From Gammaproteobacteria bacterium (lineage in GTDB: Bacteria; Pseudomonadota; Gammaproteobacteria; Chromatiales; Chromatiaceae): 36,333 bases of DNA. A program made the translations under genes and the position numbers. The stretch's first letter is position 1. Every line of letters begins with the position of its first letter. The notes under the pieces were generated by a model that saw only the letters and a program-made list of their open reading frames with translations, did not search any database and had not been told where the DNA came from. The DNA lies in assembly GCA_018812525.1 (NCBI GenBank), contig JAHJDE010000052.1:1-36333 (forward strand), written 5' to 3'. Positions 8,427 through 17,957 of this stretch are shown piece after piece.

Positions 8427-8524
8427 GCCCCCTCCCCCTCTGGGGGAGGGTTGGGGAGAGGGAACGATCAGGGGCGAGGCGGCCTTTATTCCTTTGGAGT
8501 GGCTCGCCTCGCCCCATGATCGTT
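8427..8524. repeat. Palindromic repeat, family B, copy 1
   Basis: A G-rich hairpin (GCCCCCTCCCCCTCTGGGGG...) is followed by inverted arms at 8463-8480 (AACGATCAGGGGCGAGGC) and 8506-8524 (GCCTCGCCCCATGATCGTT). A second copy with an extra nested insertion lies at 12180-12315. The right end supplies an ATG used, or usable, as start codon of the following gene. Confidence 0.8.
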
Positions 8525-9130
8525 ATGCTGATGCTCTGGCTCCCCTCCCTGGCCGGGGCCGTGGGCTTTTTCCCCGAGGATTCCCCGCGTGACTGGGCGA
8601 ATCCGCCCAAGCCGGACAAATTCACGGTCTGCTTCAACCACAGTTGCGCGGAGACGGCAACCATCGGCATCGGCGAGGCCGACTGGCAGCGGATACGGGA
8701 TCAGTTCTCGCCACCGCCCAAGGACCCGGCCGAGGAGCGCCAGCGCATCGCCAGGGCGATCGGGCTCATGGAGATCATCGTCGGGCCCGTCATTGGCACC
8801 CAGAACGACAAGAGCATGAACCTCAAGGGCGTCGGCGCCGAGGGTAACCAGCAGGACTGCATCGACGAGTCCACGAATACGACCACCTACCTGACCCTAA
8901 TGGAGCAGGATGGCCTGTTCCGCTTCCATTCAGTTCAGGAAACCTCCACGCGCGGCTGGTTCATCATGGGTCTGCCCCATACCACGGCCGTGGTGCGCGA
9001 CAAGCAGAGCAAGGTCGATTATGCCGTGGACTCCTGGTTCCACGACAACGGCGTGGAGCCCGAGATCCTCCCCGCCAAGGAGTGGTGGCACGGCTGGCAT
9101 CCCGCTGAATTCAAGCAATACAAGCCGTAG
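8516..9130 (+). CDS. Exported protein of unknown function, possible papain/transglutaminase-like fold
   Basis: A signal peptide (MIVMLMLWLPSLAGAV) precedes a mature domain of about 185 residues, so the product is probably periplasmic. No family name is recognised. Three spaced elements look like a Cys-His-Asp arrangement: QQDCIDESTNTTTYL, GLPHTTAVV and YAVDSWFHDNG. Transglutaminase-like cysteine proteins have this order, but the resemblance is pattern-based and weak. The ATG at 8516 lies inside the right arm of repeat family B; ATG at 8525 is an equally good alternative. A longer in-frame start at 8378 would translate the repeat and is unlikely. It sits between nudJ and mnmA, where a functional link is not evident. 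Confidence 0.75.
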   Translation: MIVMLMLWLPSLAGAVGFFPEDSPRDWANPPKPDKFTVCFNHSCAETATIGIGEADWQRIRDQFSPPPKDPAEERQRIARAIGLMEIIVGPVIGTQNDKSMNLKGVGAEGNQQDCIDESTNTTTYLTLMEQDGLFRFHSVQETSTRGWFIMGLPHTTAVVRDKQSKVDYAVDSWFHDNGVEPEILPAKEWWHGWHPAEFKQYKP

Positions 9131-9216
9131 GAGCGCCTTGCAGCAGAATTTGACTCAAATGCAAAGCATTCCGGTACTCAAGAACCCTAATCTCAATGAA
9201 CCTGGAAACCTCCTTT

Positions 9217-9413
9217 CAACCGCGAAGGACAAACACCAAGGAAATCACTGGATTATCTCCGTCAAGGCATTCCCCTTCCGGGTAAATGGCCATGCGTTGT
9301 ACAGGCGGGTTTTGTATGGGCGGGTGTTGTACGGGCGGGTGTTGTACGGGCGGGTTTCAAACCCGCCCCTACCCTACCCTATTCCTGGCGTTCCTTTGCG
9401 TTCTTTTCGGTTG
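9217..9413. repeat. Repeat region with four 15-bp tandem units inside inverted borders
   Basis: The borders CAACCGCGAAGGAC (9217-9230) and TTCCTTTGCGTTCTTTTCGG (9391-9410) are inverted to one another and resemble the arms at 33589-33658. Inside are four tandem units TTGTACGGGCGGGTG or near variants, at 9297-9311, 9312-9326, 9327-9341 and 9342-9356, ending in a GGGCGGGTTT/AAACCCGCCC hairpin (9348-9368). The region from 9131 to 9427 otherwise holds only the mnmA leader. Confidence 0.7.
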
Positions 9414-9427
9414 ACGAGGAAATCGGG

Positions 9428-10558
9428 ATGAAAGGGGCCGTGGTCGTCGGTCTGTCCGGCGGTGTCGATTCGGCCGTGGCTGCCCTGCTGCTGAAGGAGC
9501 AGGGCTGGGCGGTCTCCGGCCTGTTCATGAAGAACTGGGAGGAGGATGACGCCGAGGCCTACTGTGCCGCCGCCGAGGACCTGAAAGAGGCGCGCGCGGT
9601 GGCTGAACGGCTCGACATTCCCTTGGAGACGGTCAACTTCTCCGCCGAATACTGGGACCGGGTCTTCGAACTCTTTCTGGCCGAATACCGTATCGGCCGC
9701 ACACCCAACCCCGATGTCCTCTGCAATCGGGAGATCAAGTTTCGCGCCTTCCTGGATCATGCCTTGGAGCGGGGAGCGGACTTCATCGCCACCGGCCACT
9801 ATGCCCGGCTGAGCCACGAGCCCGGCGCTACCCGGCTCCTGCGGGCAGCGGACGAGGAGAAGGATCAGACCTATTTTCTTTACATGGTCGGCCAGGCCGC
9901 CCTGGCGCGGACGCAGTTTCCCTTGGGTGGCTTGCGAAAGAGCGAGGTGCGGGAACGGGCACGCGCGGCGGGACTGCCCAACTTCCAGCGCAAGGACAGC
10001 ACCGGGATCTGTTTCATCGGCGAACGCCGCTTCAGCGACTTTCTCAAGCGCTACCTCCCGGCCAGCCCCGGCCCTATCGTCACGCCGGAGGGCATCGAGC
10101 TGGGGGAGCACCAGGGGCTGATGTATTACACCCTGGGCCAGCGCAAAGGGATGGGTATCGGCGGCCAGGCCGAGGGCAAGGAATCACCCTGGTATGTGGT
10201 GGACAAGGATCTGGACCGCAACCGGCTCATCGTGGCCCAGGCGCACGACCACCCTTTACTGCTCTCCTCGACCCTGACGGCGACCGAGCTGCATTGGGTG
10301 GCGGGCGCCCCGCCGGACGGGGAATTCGGCTGCCAGGCCCGCATCCGTCATCGCCAGCCCCTGCAGGACTGCGCCTTCATGCTGTCCGGAAGCGATCCCG
10401 GCCGCTGTAGCGTACGATTCGAACAGACACAAAGGGCCGTCACTCCCGGCCAATCGATTGTCTTCTATCGTGGCGACGACTGCCTCGGCGGCGGGATCAT
10501 TGAATCGAGAAGTACCCAAGGGCTCGCCCCCGTTGCAGCCTGTCCGGCCTGTTGGTAG
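9428..10558 (+). CDS. mnmA: tRNA-specific 2-thiouridylase MnmA
   Basis: This 376-residue ATP-dependent enzyme makes 2-thiouridine at wobble U34 of tRNA-Lys, tRNA-Glu and tRNA-Gln, receiving sulfur through the Tus relay. The PP-loop SGGVDS is at 10-15. The two catalytic cysteines are C99 in NPDVLCN and C195 in [15 protein letters not shown] at 123-127 and [11 protein letters not shown] are also typical. A GAGGA ribosome binding site precedes the ATG. The C-terminal tail after GGGIIES is slightly longer than usual ([16 protein letters not shown]). The usual next genes hflD and purB are absent; an N-ATPase operon follows instead. Confidence 0.96.
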   Translation: MKGAVVVGLSGGVDSAVAALLLKEQGWAVSGLFMKNWEEDDAEAYCAAAEDLKEARAVAERLDIPLETVNFSAEYWDRVFELFLAEYRIGRTPNPDVLCNREIKFRAFLDHALERGADFIATGHYARLSHEPGATRLLRAADEEKDQTYFLYMVGQAALARTQFPLGGLRKSEVRERARAAGLPNFQRKDSTGICFIGERRFSDFLKRYLPASPGPIVTPEGIELGEHQGLMYYTLGQRKGMGIGGQAEGKESPWYVVDKDLDRNRLIVAQAHDHPLLLSSTLTATELHWVAGAPPDGEFGCQARIRHRQPLQDCAFMLSGSDPGRCSVRFEQTQRAVTPGQSIVFYRGDDCLGGGIIESRSTQGLAPVAACPACW

Positions 10559-10636
10559 GAGGCGGCGGCGACGAGTAGACGCATTGGGATCGATTTAGGG
10601 GCAAAAGTAACACCAAGCTGGGTAAGCTACGCTTGA

Positions 10637-12139
<1,503 letters not shown>

Positions 12140-12179
12140 AGACCAGAAGAATTACCGTGAAAGTCGCGAAGCACTCGTT

Positions 12180-12315
12180 TGCCCCCTCCCCCTCTCGGGG
12201 GAGGGTTGGGGAGGGGGAACGATCAGGCATGTCCTGAGCGGAGTCGAAGGAAGCGGAGTCGAAGGGGGCGAGACCACCTTTCATCTATCGGGGTGGGGCT
12301 CGCCCCATGATCGTT
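12180..12315. repeat. Palindromic repeat, family B, copy 2 with nested insertion
   Basis: It has the same G-rich hairpin and AACGATCA...CCCCATGATCGTT borders as the copy at 8427-8524. The left arm is interrupted by CATGTCCTGAGCGGAGTCGA and a partial duplicate. A further CCTGAGCGGAGTCGAAGG copy lies at about 12332-12350. It begins about 40 bp after the atpD stop and marks the start of foreign DNA between atpD and atpC. Confidence 0.75.
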
Positions 12316-12365
12316 AGGCCGGCAAACCCTGTCCTGAGCGGAGTCGAAGGGGCGGCCCACATCCC

Positions 12366-13586
12366 TCACAAACACCCCACCGGCACCCCCACCAGTTTTT
12401 CGTCCAGCATCCTCGGCCGCTCGTCGTTGTTGAGGACGATGCCATAGGGACAGCAGCGTTCCTCGACGAAGTCTCGAATGGCCCGTAGCGAACGGCTGTC
12501 CACGTGCTGGGTGTATTTGATTTCGATTGGCAGCAGGCCGAACTCGCCTTCCAGCACCAGATCCACCTCCGCGCCCGCGCCGGTGCGGTAGTGGTAAGCC
12601 CGGTAATCCGTGCTCTGGACGTCCAGGCCGCGCAGCAGGGTCTCGATCACCATGCCTTCCCAAGAGGCTCCCATGCCGGGGTGGGCACGCAATTGTTCCA
12701 TGTCCTGGAGGCGCAGCAGGTAATGGAGCAGGCCGCTGTCGCGTAGAAAGCCCTTGGGGTGTTTCACCACACGTTTGACGGCGTCCTTGTCGTAGGCGGG
12801 CAGATGGCGCCAGAGAAAGGTACCGTCGGCGATACGGAAGTAGTCCCGGGCCGTGGGCTGGGATGCGCCCAGGGCGCGCGCCACTTCGGAGTAGTTGATG
12901 ACGCGGCCGGATAGGTGGGCCAGCATGTTGGCGAACAAGCGGAATTTTTCCCGGTCCAGCCCCGGAAACAGGCGTGGCAGGTCCCGATCCAGATAGGTTT
13001 GCAGGTAGTTCTGCATCCACAACTTGGTGAAACGGGGTTGGTTCTTTAACCAGGTTTCGGGATAGCCACCGCGCAGCCAGTAGTCGTGGATGGCAACCGG
13101 CTCAAGCCGGGCGGGCAGGCCCAGGTAGTCCCGCAATGGCCGGCGCTCCGCCAGGCATGGGAAGAACCCGGAAGGCGGATGCCCATGGGCCTCGGCCAGG
13201 CCGAAGGGGGATAGTTCCACGATGGCGACGCGCCCCGCCAGGCTTTCCGACATGGCGGAAAGCAGGTCCGGGGAACTGGAGCCGGTGATGACGTATCGAC
13301 CGGGACGGTTGCGGTCGCTGTCGATGGCCACCCGCAGGGCAGGGAATAGACGCGGCTGCAACTGGCATTCGTCGATGGCGACACGATCTGGATTGAGCCG
13401 AAAGAACAGGTCTGGGTCCCGTGCGATGGTCTCTGCGTCCGCCTGTTTTTCCAGGTCGTGGATGCGCCAGTCGCCAGGTATCTGCCCCAGCAGCGTGGTC
13501 TTGCCGCACTGGCGGACACCGGCGATGGCGACACAAGGGAACAGGCCGAGCAGTTCCACAATCAGGGCGAGGGCGTGGCGATTCAT
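12366..13586 (-). CDS. AAA_14/DUF4143-type ATPase with PD-(D/E)XK-like C-terminus
   Basis: The 406-residue protein has a Walker A G23-VRQCGK-T30 and a Walker B-like VAIDECQLQP at 69-78. A sensor region VITGSSSPDLLS follows, then the family motif VELSPFGLAE. The C-terminal DUF4143 part has the restriction-fold pattern EVDLVLEGEFGLLPIEIKYT. Such ATPases are frequent in accessory DNA; their role is unsettled, with links to defence or toxin-like systems proposed. The start at 13586 (MNRHALALIVELL) is preferred, because the longer frame to 13670 reads into repeat family A. It lies opposite to the atp genes it separates, with repeats on both sides, so it is probably a separate acquisition. Confidence 0.85.
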   Translation of the reverse strand: MNRHALALIVELLGLFPCVAIAGVRQCGKTTLLGQIPGDWRIHDLEKQADAETIARDPDLFFRLNPDRVAIDECQLQPRLFPALRVAIDSDRNRPGRYVITGSSSPDLLSAMSESLAGRVAIVELSPFGLAEAHGHPPSGFFPCLAERRPLRDYLGLPARLEPVAIHDYWLRGGYPETWLKNQPRFTKLWMQNYLQTYLDRDLPRLFPGLDREKFRLFANMLAHLSGRVINYSEVARALGASQPTARDYFRIADGTFLWRHLPAYDKDAVKRVVKHPKGFLRDSGLLHYLLRLQDMEQLRAHPGMGASWEGMVIETLLRGLDVQSTDYRAYHYRTGAGAEVDLVLEGEFGLLPIEIKYTQHVDSRSLRAIRDFVEERCCPYGIVLNNDERPRMLDEKLVGVPVGCL

Positions 13587-13649
13587 ACCGTGCATTCTCA
13601 AGCACAGTCCTTGGTTATGCAAGGTAATAGCTGGCGACCAGATGCACTG

Positions 13650-13837
13650 GAGGTTCTTGCAAAACTGCAAGAACCTCTTGCGGTTCAGGGATGAACAGCC
13701 ATTTCCAATGGCCTAAGCCATTGAAAATGAAGAAAACGAAAAATCACATTTTTCCGTCCTTTGGTCCGTAAACGGTACATCCCTGTACCACTTCTCGTTT
13801 TCGTCTTGCAAAATGGTCAGGAAGGCCATTTTGCAAG
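13650..13837. repeat. Dispersed palindromic repeat, family A, inverted long copy
   Basis: This is the reverse complement of 1-145 with few differences, and complete on the side cut by the window edge there. About 40 bp (TTTGGTCCGTAAACGGTACA...) are inserted in its middle. It lies immediately upstream of the DUF4143 ATPase gene and about 130 bp before atpC. The remainder of 13587-13965 shows no gene. Confidence 0.85.
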
Positions 13838-13965
13838 TTCCTCACTGGTACCTCGATTTGGAGTACCGCTTTGTTGCTGCCCCATATCCCCATAGCCAGC
13901 ACCTGCTCCTGGGCTATGCTTGCAGTGAAGGTAACTCGTAGTGCCTCCGTGACAGAGAATTCACG

Positions 13966-14376
13966 ATGAACAGCTTCCACCTGTTGCTCCAAGACGCCAC
14001 CCATGCCGAGGAGATCGGGGGGGTGACCTCCTTCGTCGGCGAGGATGCCTCGGGATCCTTCGGTATCCGGGCGAGCCATGCCCGCTTCATGACCTTGCTG
14101 GTCATGGGCCTGGCCCGTTTCCGAACCGGTGAGGAGGACCCCTGGCAATACCTGGCCCTGCCTGGCGCCCTGCTCTACTTCCGCGCCAACAGGCTGACCC
14201 TGACCTGTCAGCACTATTTGCGCGACGACGACTACGGGCGCATCAGCACGGCCCTGGCGCAACAGCTCCTGGCCGAGGAGGAGCAACTGCGCGGCACGAG
14301 GGAGAGCCTGCGGCGGATGGAGCGGGAGTTGTTCAAACGCCTCGGGGAGTGGGGCAAGACGGCCTACGCAGGATGA
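13966..14376 (+). CDS. atpC: N-type F1F0-ATPase epsilon subunit
   Basis: The 136-residue protein matches the short N-ATPase epsilon type: an N-terminal beta-sandwich (SFVGEDASGSFGIRASHARF, then ALPGALLYFRANRLTLTCQH) and a C-terminal helical pair rich in Glu, Arg and Leu. Epsilon couples and regulates the rotary stalk. In N-ATPase operons it follows atpD directly; here it is 1.8 kb away because of the DUF4143 ATPase insertion, so polar effects on its expression are possible. ATG at 13966; no strong ribosome binding site is seen. Confidence 0.88.
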   Translation: MNSFHLLLQDATHAEEIGGVTSFVGEDASGSFGIRASHARFMTLLVMGLARFRTGEEDPWQYLALPGALLYFRANRLTLTCQHYLRDDDYGRISTALAQQLLAEEEQLRGTRESLRRMERELFKRLGEWGKTAYAG

Positions 14377-14396
14377 GCATCTAGGACTCCACCGCG

Positions 14397-14506
14397 AATG
14401 ATGCGGTTCGTGCCTCACCACATCCTACAAAAAGGCATCGCAACTGTTCAGCTCAATTCGGAAATTGCCCCCTCCCCCTTTGCAGGGGGGGGTTGGGGAG
14501 GGGGGG
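14397..14506. repeat. Two short repeats between atpC and atpQ
   Basis: ATGCGGTTCGTGCCTCACCA at about 14402 belongs to the same family as the repeats at 26480-26831. GCCCCCTCCCCCTTTGCAGG at 14468 and onward is the G-rich hairpin also found in repeat family B. They stretch the atpC-atpQ gap to 162 bp, whereas N-ATPase genes are usually tightly packed. Confidence 0.6.
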
Positions 14507-14538
14507 CCGAATAGTTACAATGCATCGAGGAATTTGGG

Positions 14539-14808
14539 ATGAACCAGCGGAATGAACTCAGGCAACAGGTGGAACGCCAGGCCCAGCGCATGCGCAAGGC
14601 CGAACGGGAGCGGCCGACCCTGATCGGGCAGACGGTCTTCGTCGGCACCCTGGGCCTGTTGCTGGTGCTGCCGGTGGTGGGCGGGGCCTATCTGGGGCTC
14701 TGGCTCGACGGCCTCGCCCAGGGATATTCATTACGCTGGACCCTGAGCCTGATCATCCTCGGCGTCATGGTCGGCGCGGTTAACGTCTATCTGTTTATCA
14801 GGGAATGA
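14539..14808 (+). CDS. atpQ: N-ATPase accessory membrane protein AtpQ (AtpZ/AtpI-like)
   Basis: The 89-residue protein has a charged N-terminus and two membrane helices, at about 30-52 and 66-85, with the family-typical GAYLGLWLDGL loop and a VNVYLFIRE end. AtpQ/AtpZ proteins assist assembly of the c-ring or ion uptake. Downstream one expects atpR and then atpB. Instead a 6.5-kb defence island starts at the stop codon, and a second copy of the last 25 codons appears at 21317-21391. The last seven codons overlap the antisense 3' end of the res remnant, so this short stretch is read on both strands. Confidence 0.85.
   Translation: MNQRNELRQQVERQAQRMRKAERERPTLIGQTVFVGTLGLLLVLPVVGGAYLGLWLDGLAQGYSLRWTLSLIILGVMVGAVNVYLFIRE
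14734..14808. repeat. Left direct repeat: 3' end of atpQ
   Basis: These are codons 66-89 plus the stop of the intact atpQ. The distal part (CTGTTTATCAGGGAATGA) also forms the antisense end of the res remnant. It is paired with 21317-21391. Confidence 0.9.
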
Positions 14809-16190
14809 TGCCGAATGGCATCTCTGATACCGGCTGGATCGAACACGACCTCGAAGCACCACTGACCGAAGCTGCCCTGCTCGTTGACCGCCTGAATCCA
14901 GGTTTGCATGGCGGCCCGCTTGGCGCGATTTTGATCGCTGTCCTGGCCTTTCACCTCCAACACCAGCGTCTGGCCGCTATTCAGGCGAATCAGATAATCC
15001 GGGATGAAATTTCGGGACGACCCCCGATAGAGATAGCGAATCTTGAAGTCCAGATGGTCATTCTTGGCCCAAGCCAGAACCGTCGTCTCTTTCTCGCAAA
15101 GATCCGCCACAGCCTTTTCCCAAACACTGTCATACACCACATGGCTGATCTGGGATCGAGCCGTGGCCTCGCAGGGTTTGGTGGTGTACCAGGTACGCAT
15201 GCGGGCGGTGGAGCCGATGGGGTTTTCCTGATCGAAGCAAACCGCCAACCTTTCCTGGTTCTGCAACTGGACGAACCGGTTCACATGGCCGACCAGACTG
15301 TCCATATTCATGGCGATCAGGATGCGGCGGCGCACCGGGTCCTGGTGCCACAGACTTGGGATTTCGAGCCTGCCGCTGGCCAGGAAATCCTCCACCAAAC
15401 GGATGAGCTGCACAGCAAGATACTGCCTATCGCCAGAGAAGGTGTCGGCGCTTTGCAGATAGAGCTTGCGTGCGGCGCGGAAGATCAGGTTTTGCAGACG
15501 AAACTCTTCCACCGCTTTTTCCAGGTCGATCTCGCTCACCTTGGATAGATCGGCCTGACCCGCCAGCGCCGGGGCGACTTCGGCATGGATGGGCGTCTGC
15601 ATCGGGTCCAGGGTCAGAGGCTCCATGACCTCCCAATCCATGGTCAAGGTCGGCCTCAGCACCGTATCGATCCGCAGCACATTCGGCCATCGGATTTCAA
15701 ACTGATTGCGCCCCGGCACCACCTCCACCTGGATGCTCGGCTTGGGTGGGGGCGGTGGCTCTCCGCCTTCCCCCACGTCTTGGAAGATGGACAGCGGAAC
15801 GCCGAACACATTCACATATTCCGGCAGAAACAGCCCGTTCTCGTCCCGCTCGTATGAAACGCGCCGAAGGCCCCGGCCGATCACTTGCTCGCACAGCAAT
15901 TGGCTGGTGAAGGCGCGCAGGCCCATGATGTGGGTGACATTGGCGGCGTCCCAGCCCTCCGACAGCATTGCCACGGAGATGACGTTTTGCAGTCGCTGGC
16001 CCGGCTTGCCTCGCTTGCCCACGGAATCGACGATGGCGCGCAACTGCTCTTCCTGCCTGGACCGCAGCAGCGCATCACGCCTGTCTTGCGGCAATCCTGC
16101 TGCCTGGAGGATGGCCTCCAGGCGCTTGGCATAATCCCTGTCCTTGGTGATCGACTCCCCCCGTTCCGCCTTTTTCCTGTGCGGGCTGAA
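14787..16190 (-). pseudogene. res: C-terminal half of a type III restriction subunit Res (helicase N-terminus lost)
   Basis: The frame from about 16190 encodes the last roughly 468 residues of a Res-type DEAD-helicase/endonuclease. Visible are helicase motif V (VISVAMLSEGWDAANVTHIM), motif VI (EQVIGRGLRR) and a C-terminal PD-(D/E)XK nuclease (IPDYLIRLNSGQTLVLEVKG). The motif I-III helicase half, about 500 residues, is missing. The DUF4276 gene occupies its place, and the junction lies at about 16195 in a different frame. Family-like sequence is readable up to FSPHRKKAERGESITKD, before any plausible start; the first usable start is TTG at 16094. Restriction activity is therefore unlikely. The 3' end overlaps atpQ antisense. 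Confidence 0.8.
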
Positions 16191-16783
16191 ACCGCCAATT
16201 CGTTGATGCGGTTACGCGCCCTGGCCAAGCTCGGGGAATGGCTGGCCGCCCGCTCCCCACTCCAGTGGTTGTGAATAAAATCACCCAGCACCTTGTTATA
16301 GCCAAGGCCGATTTGTGAGGTGGAACCGGCAACCGGCAACAGATCCTGTTTTAGGGAGCGACTCCTGCTTTTCCTCGCCAAATTGAGCAATTCGGCCTTC
16401 GGGTCCCTCAACCCGTCGGGATTATCTGGCAGCCGAGCAATGGATAGGCCCAGAAATGCCGCCATGGCCTCTCTATCCGCCAATAACCAGGATTCCGTTT
16501 CGCGTACCGCCACTCGAAACAACAGATTCAGACCCATTTCGCGGCTGCCGAGCCAGGCCCTCTTCAGGGAAGGCGCGCATTCGCCCTGATCGAGATCGGT
16601 CAACAGCAGCAACGGAATTCGCCGGGAGATTTCCAGGAAATTCGGCAAACGGGATTTCAGATATCCGAATCCTCTTTTGCGAAAAGTCTGGCACACACGC
16701 AGCCCCCCTCCCGTCTCGGCAACCAGACGATGACCGACCGCCTCGCTGAGTTCGTCCTCCGTGGCAAGCATGATGTCCGTCAT
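15881..16783 (-). CDS. DUF4276-family TOPRIM-like protein, 3' end fused out of frame into res
   Basis: The first roughly 196 residues resemble DUF4276 proteins. An acidic cluster follows the first strand (LATEDELSEA, E9/D10/E11), a DxD-type motif is in LLLLTDLDQGECAP (D63/D65), and RVAVRETESWLLADREAMAA is at 90-109. The E plus DxD layout suggests a TOPRIM-like nuclease fold (inference). After about residue 196 (RINEL, position about 16196) the frame runs through res DNA in the wrong phase, giving about 104 meaningless residues. The gene is therefore a chimera at its 3' end. It overlaps the ABC ATPase gene by four bases (ATGA), so the two form a translationally coupled pair like RloA/RloB or AbiL modules. 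Confidence 0.75.
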   Translation of the reverse strand: MTDIMLATEDELSEAVGHRLVAETGGGLRVCQTFRKRGFGYLKSRLPNFLEISRRIPLLLLTDLDQGECAPSLKRAWLGSREMGLNLLFRVAVRETESWLLADREAMAAFLGLSIARLPDNPDGLRDPKAELLNLARKSRSRSLKQDLLPVAGSTSQIGLGYNKVLGDFIHNHWSGERAASHSPSLARARNRINELAVSARTGKRRNGGSRSPRTGIMPSAWRPSSRQQDCRKTGVMRCCGPGRKSSCAPSSIPWASEASRASDCKTSSPWQCCRRAGTPPMSPTSWACAPSPANCCASK

Positions 16784-17940
16784 TGGCCCCAGGACCCAAG
16801 CCGAGAGACTTCCTGGGGCCTTGTCTTCGGCAAAACCACATCAGCCACGGAGAGGCCTGCTTGCAGGCTCAGATGCTCCTCTTGGGTAATCCCACGAATA
16901 CGGCTGCCTTCCGTCGTCGACTCCAACACCACCACATCCCGCCCGTCGATTCCAGGATTGCCTAACAGGGCCTCGCTGTGGGTGCTGATGATCACCTGGC
17001 GTCGGTGCTTGGACTGCCGCAACAACCGGTCGATCAACAGCGGTATCTGTTCCACAACCCCCTGATTCAGCGAAAGCTCCGGCTCTTCCAGCAACAGCAA
17101 GGAGTCACCGTCCAATAGCGACCAGAGCAACCCGATCAATCGCAAGGTTCCATCGGAGAAGTGCTCCTCCCTCTGCCATGCCCCATGGGGTCGGTGATGC
17201 TCATAAAGCGCCTCCAGGTGGGGCCTGCCGGAGACCTTGTCTGCTTGGAAACGCAGATCCTTGAATTGGGGAACGGCAGCGGACAGCGCCTTGGTGATCT
17301 TGCGCAGACGGGCATCGCGGGTCTTTGCGGGGCATTTGGCGATACGCTCCAAGAACCCTTGGCCAAAGGGATCGTCCTCAAGGCGTTGACCGCCGATCTT
17401 GTCGCCATATTTGAGTAACTGCGGCACCAGATGCAGATAGGTGACGTTGCTGAAGAAATCGGCGATATCCCTGAACTCGCCGTTGGCCTGAATCTGCTCC
17501 AAGTGGGTTTGGGTGAGCAATTGCTCATCCTGGACATCATGGGTATTGGGCCGTTCGAACAAGCATCTCCCCTCGCGCCAGACCTGCTCGGCGGAAACCA
17601 GCAACCGGTGCGTCCCCTTCCCTTCGGGTTTGAAGCCCAGAATGTATTTCCAGGCAGGCTCCGGCGACTCACCCTCCTCAGCCAAATGTACCTCCAAGCG
17701 AACCTCGGTATCCTTGCGGGCATGGAGGCAACGCAGCTTGGTGATTCCGTCCCTATCCTTGACGGCCTTTTGCAGCCCGCCACCGGCCGGCTTGCTTAGG
17801 TCGCGCAGGAAACGAAACACATCCAGCAGATTCGATTTGCCGGAGGCATTTGGTCCAATGACATAGGTCCTCGGGGACAGATGGATCTCCGCATCGCGGA
17901 AATTTCGCCAGTTCTTCAGCTTCAAATAGGTGATATGCAC
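16780..17940 (-). CDS. RecF/OLD-like ABC-type ATPase (AAA_21), partner of the DUF4276 protein
   Basis: The 386-residue protein starts MHITYLKLKNWRNFRDAEIH, typical of RecF/OLD-like ATPases. Walker A GPNASGKS is at 29-36, an ABC-signature-like FSDGTLRL at 261-268, Walker B LLLLEEPELS at 281-290, and the H-loop in IISTHSEALL at 317-326. No nuclease domain is fused; the downstream coupled gene probably supplies it. ATPase plus TOPRIM gene pairs are known anti-phage modules (RloAB and AbiL types) and are often lodged in restriction-modification loci, as here between mod and res. It lies 17 bp after mod and is probably cotranscribed. Confidence 0.85.
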   Translation of the reverse strand: MHITYLKLKNWRNFRDAEIHLSPRTYVIGPNASGKSNLLDVFRFLRDLSKPAGGGLQKAVKDRDGITKLRCLHARKDTEVRLEVHLAEEGESPEPAWKYILGFKPEGKGTHRLLVSAEQVWREGRCLFERPNTHDVQDEQLLTQTHLEQIQANGEFRDIADFFSNVTYLHLVPQLLKYGDKIGGQRLEDDPFGQGFLERIAKCPAKTRDARLRKITKALSAAVPQFKDLRFQADKVSGRPHLEALYEHHRPHGAWQREEHFSDGTLRLIGLLWSLLDGDSLLLLEEPELSLNQGVVEQIPLLIDRLLRQSKHRRQVIISTHSEALLGNPGIDGRDVVVLESTTEGSRIRGITQEEHLSLQAGLSVADVVLPKTRPQEVSRLGSWGQ

Positions 17941-17957
17941 GGCCGGAAATCCTCCCG

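Noticed and set aside
9297-9356. Regularly spaced direct repeats that might be a CRISPR array
   Set aside because: The four 15-bp units are directly adjacent with no spacers, there are no cas genes, and the sequence is low-complexity.
12366-13670. 434-residue version of the DUF4143 ATPase
   Set aside because: The N-terminal extension (MQFCKNLQ) is encoded by repeat family A, and the family start fits 13586.
15881-16783. A programmed frameshift producing a DUF4276-Res fusion protein
   Set aside because: No slippery sequence or stem-loop is evident at the junction, and the missing helicase half makes a simple deletion or recombination junction more likely.
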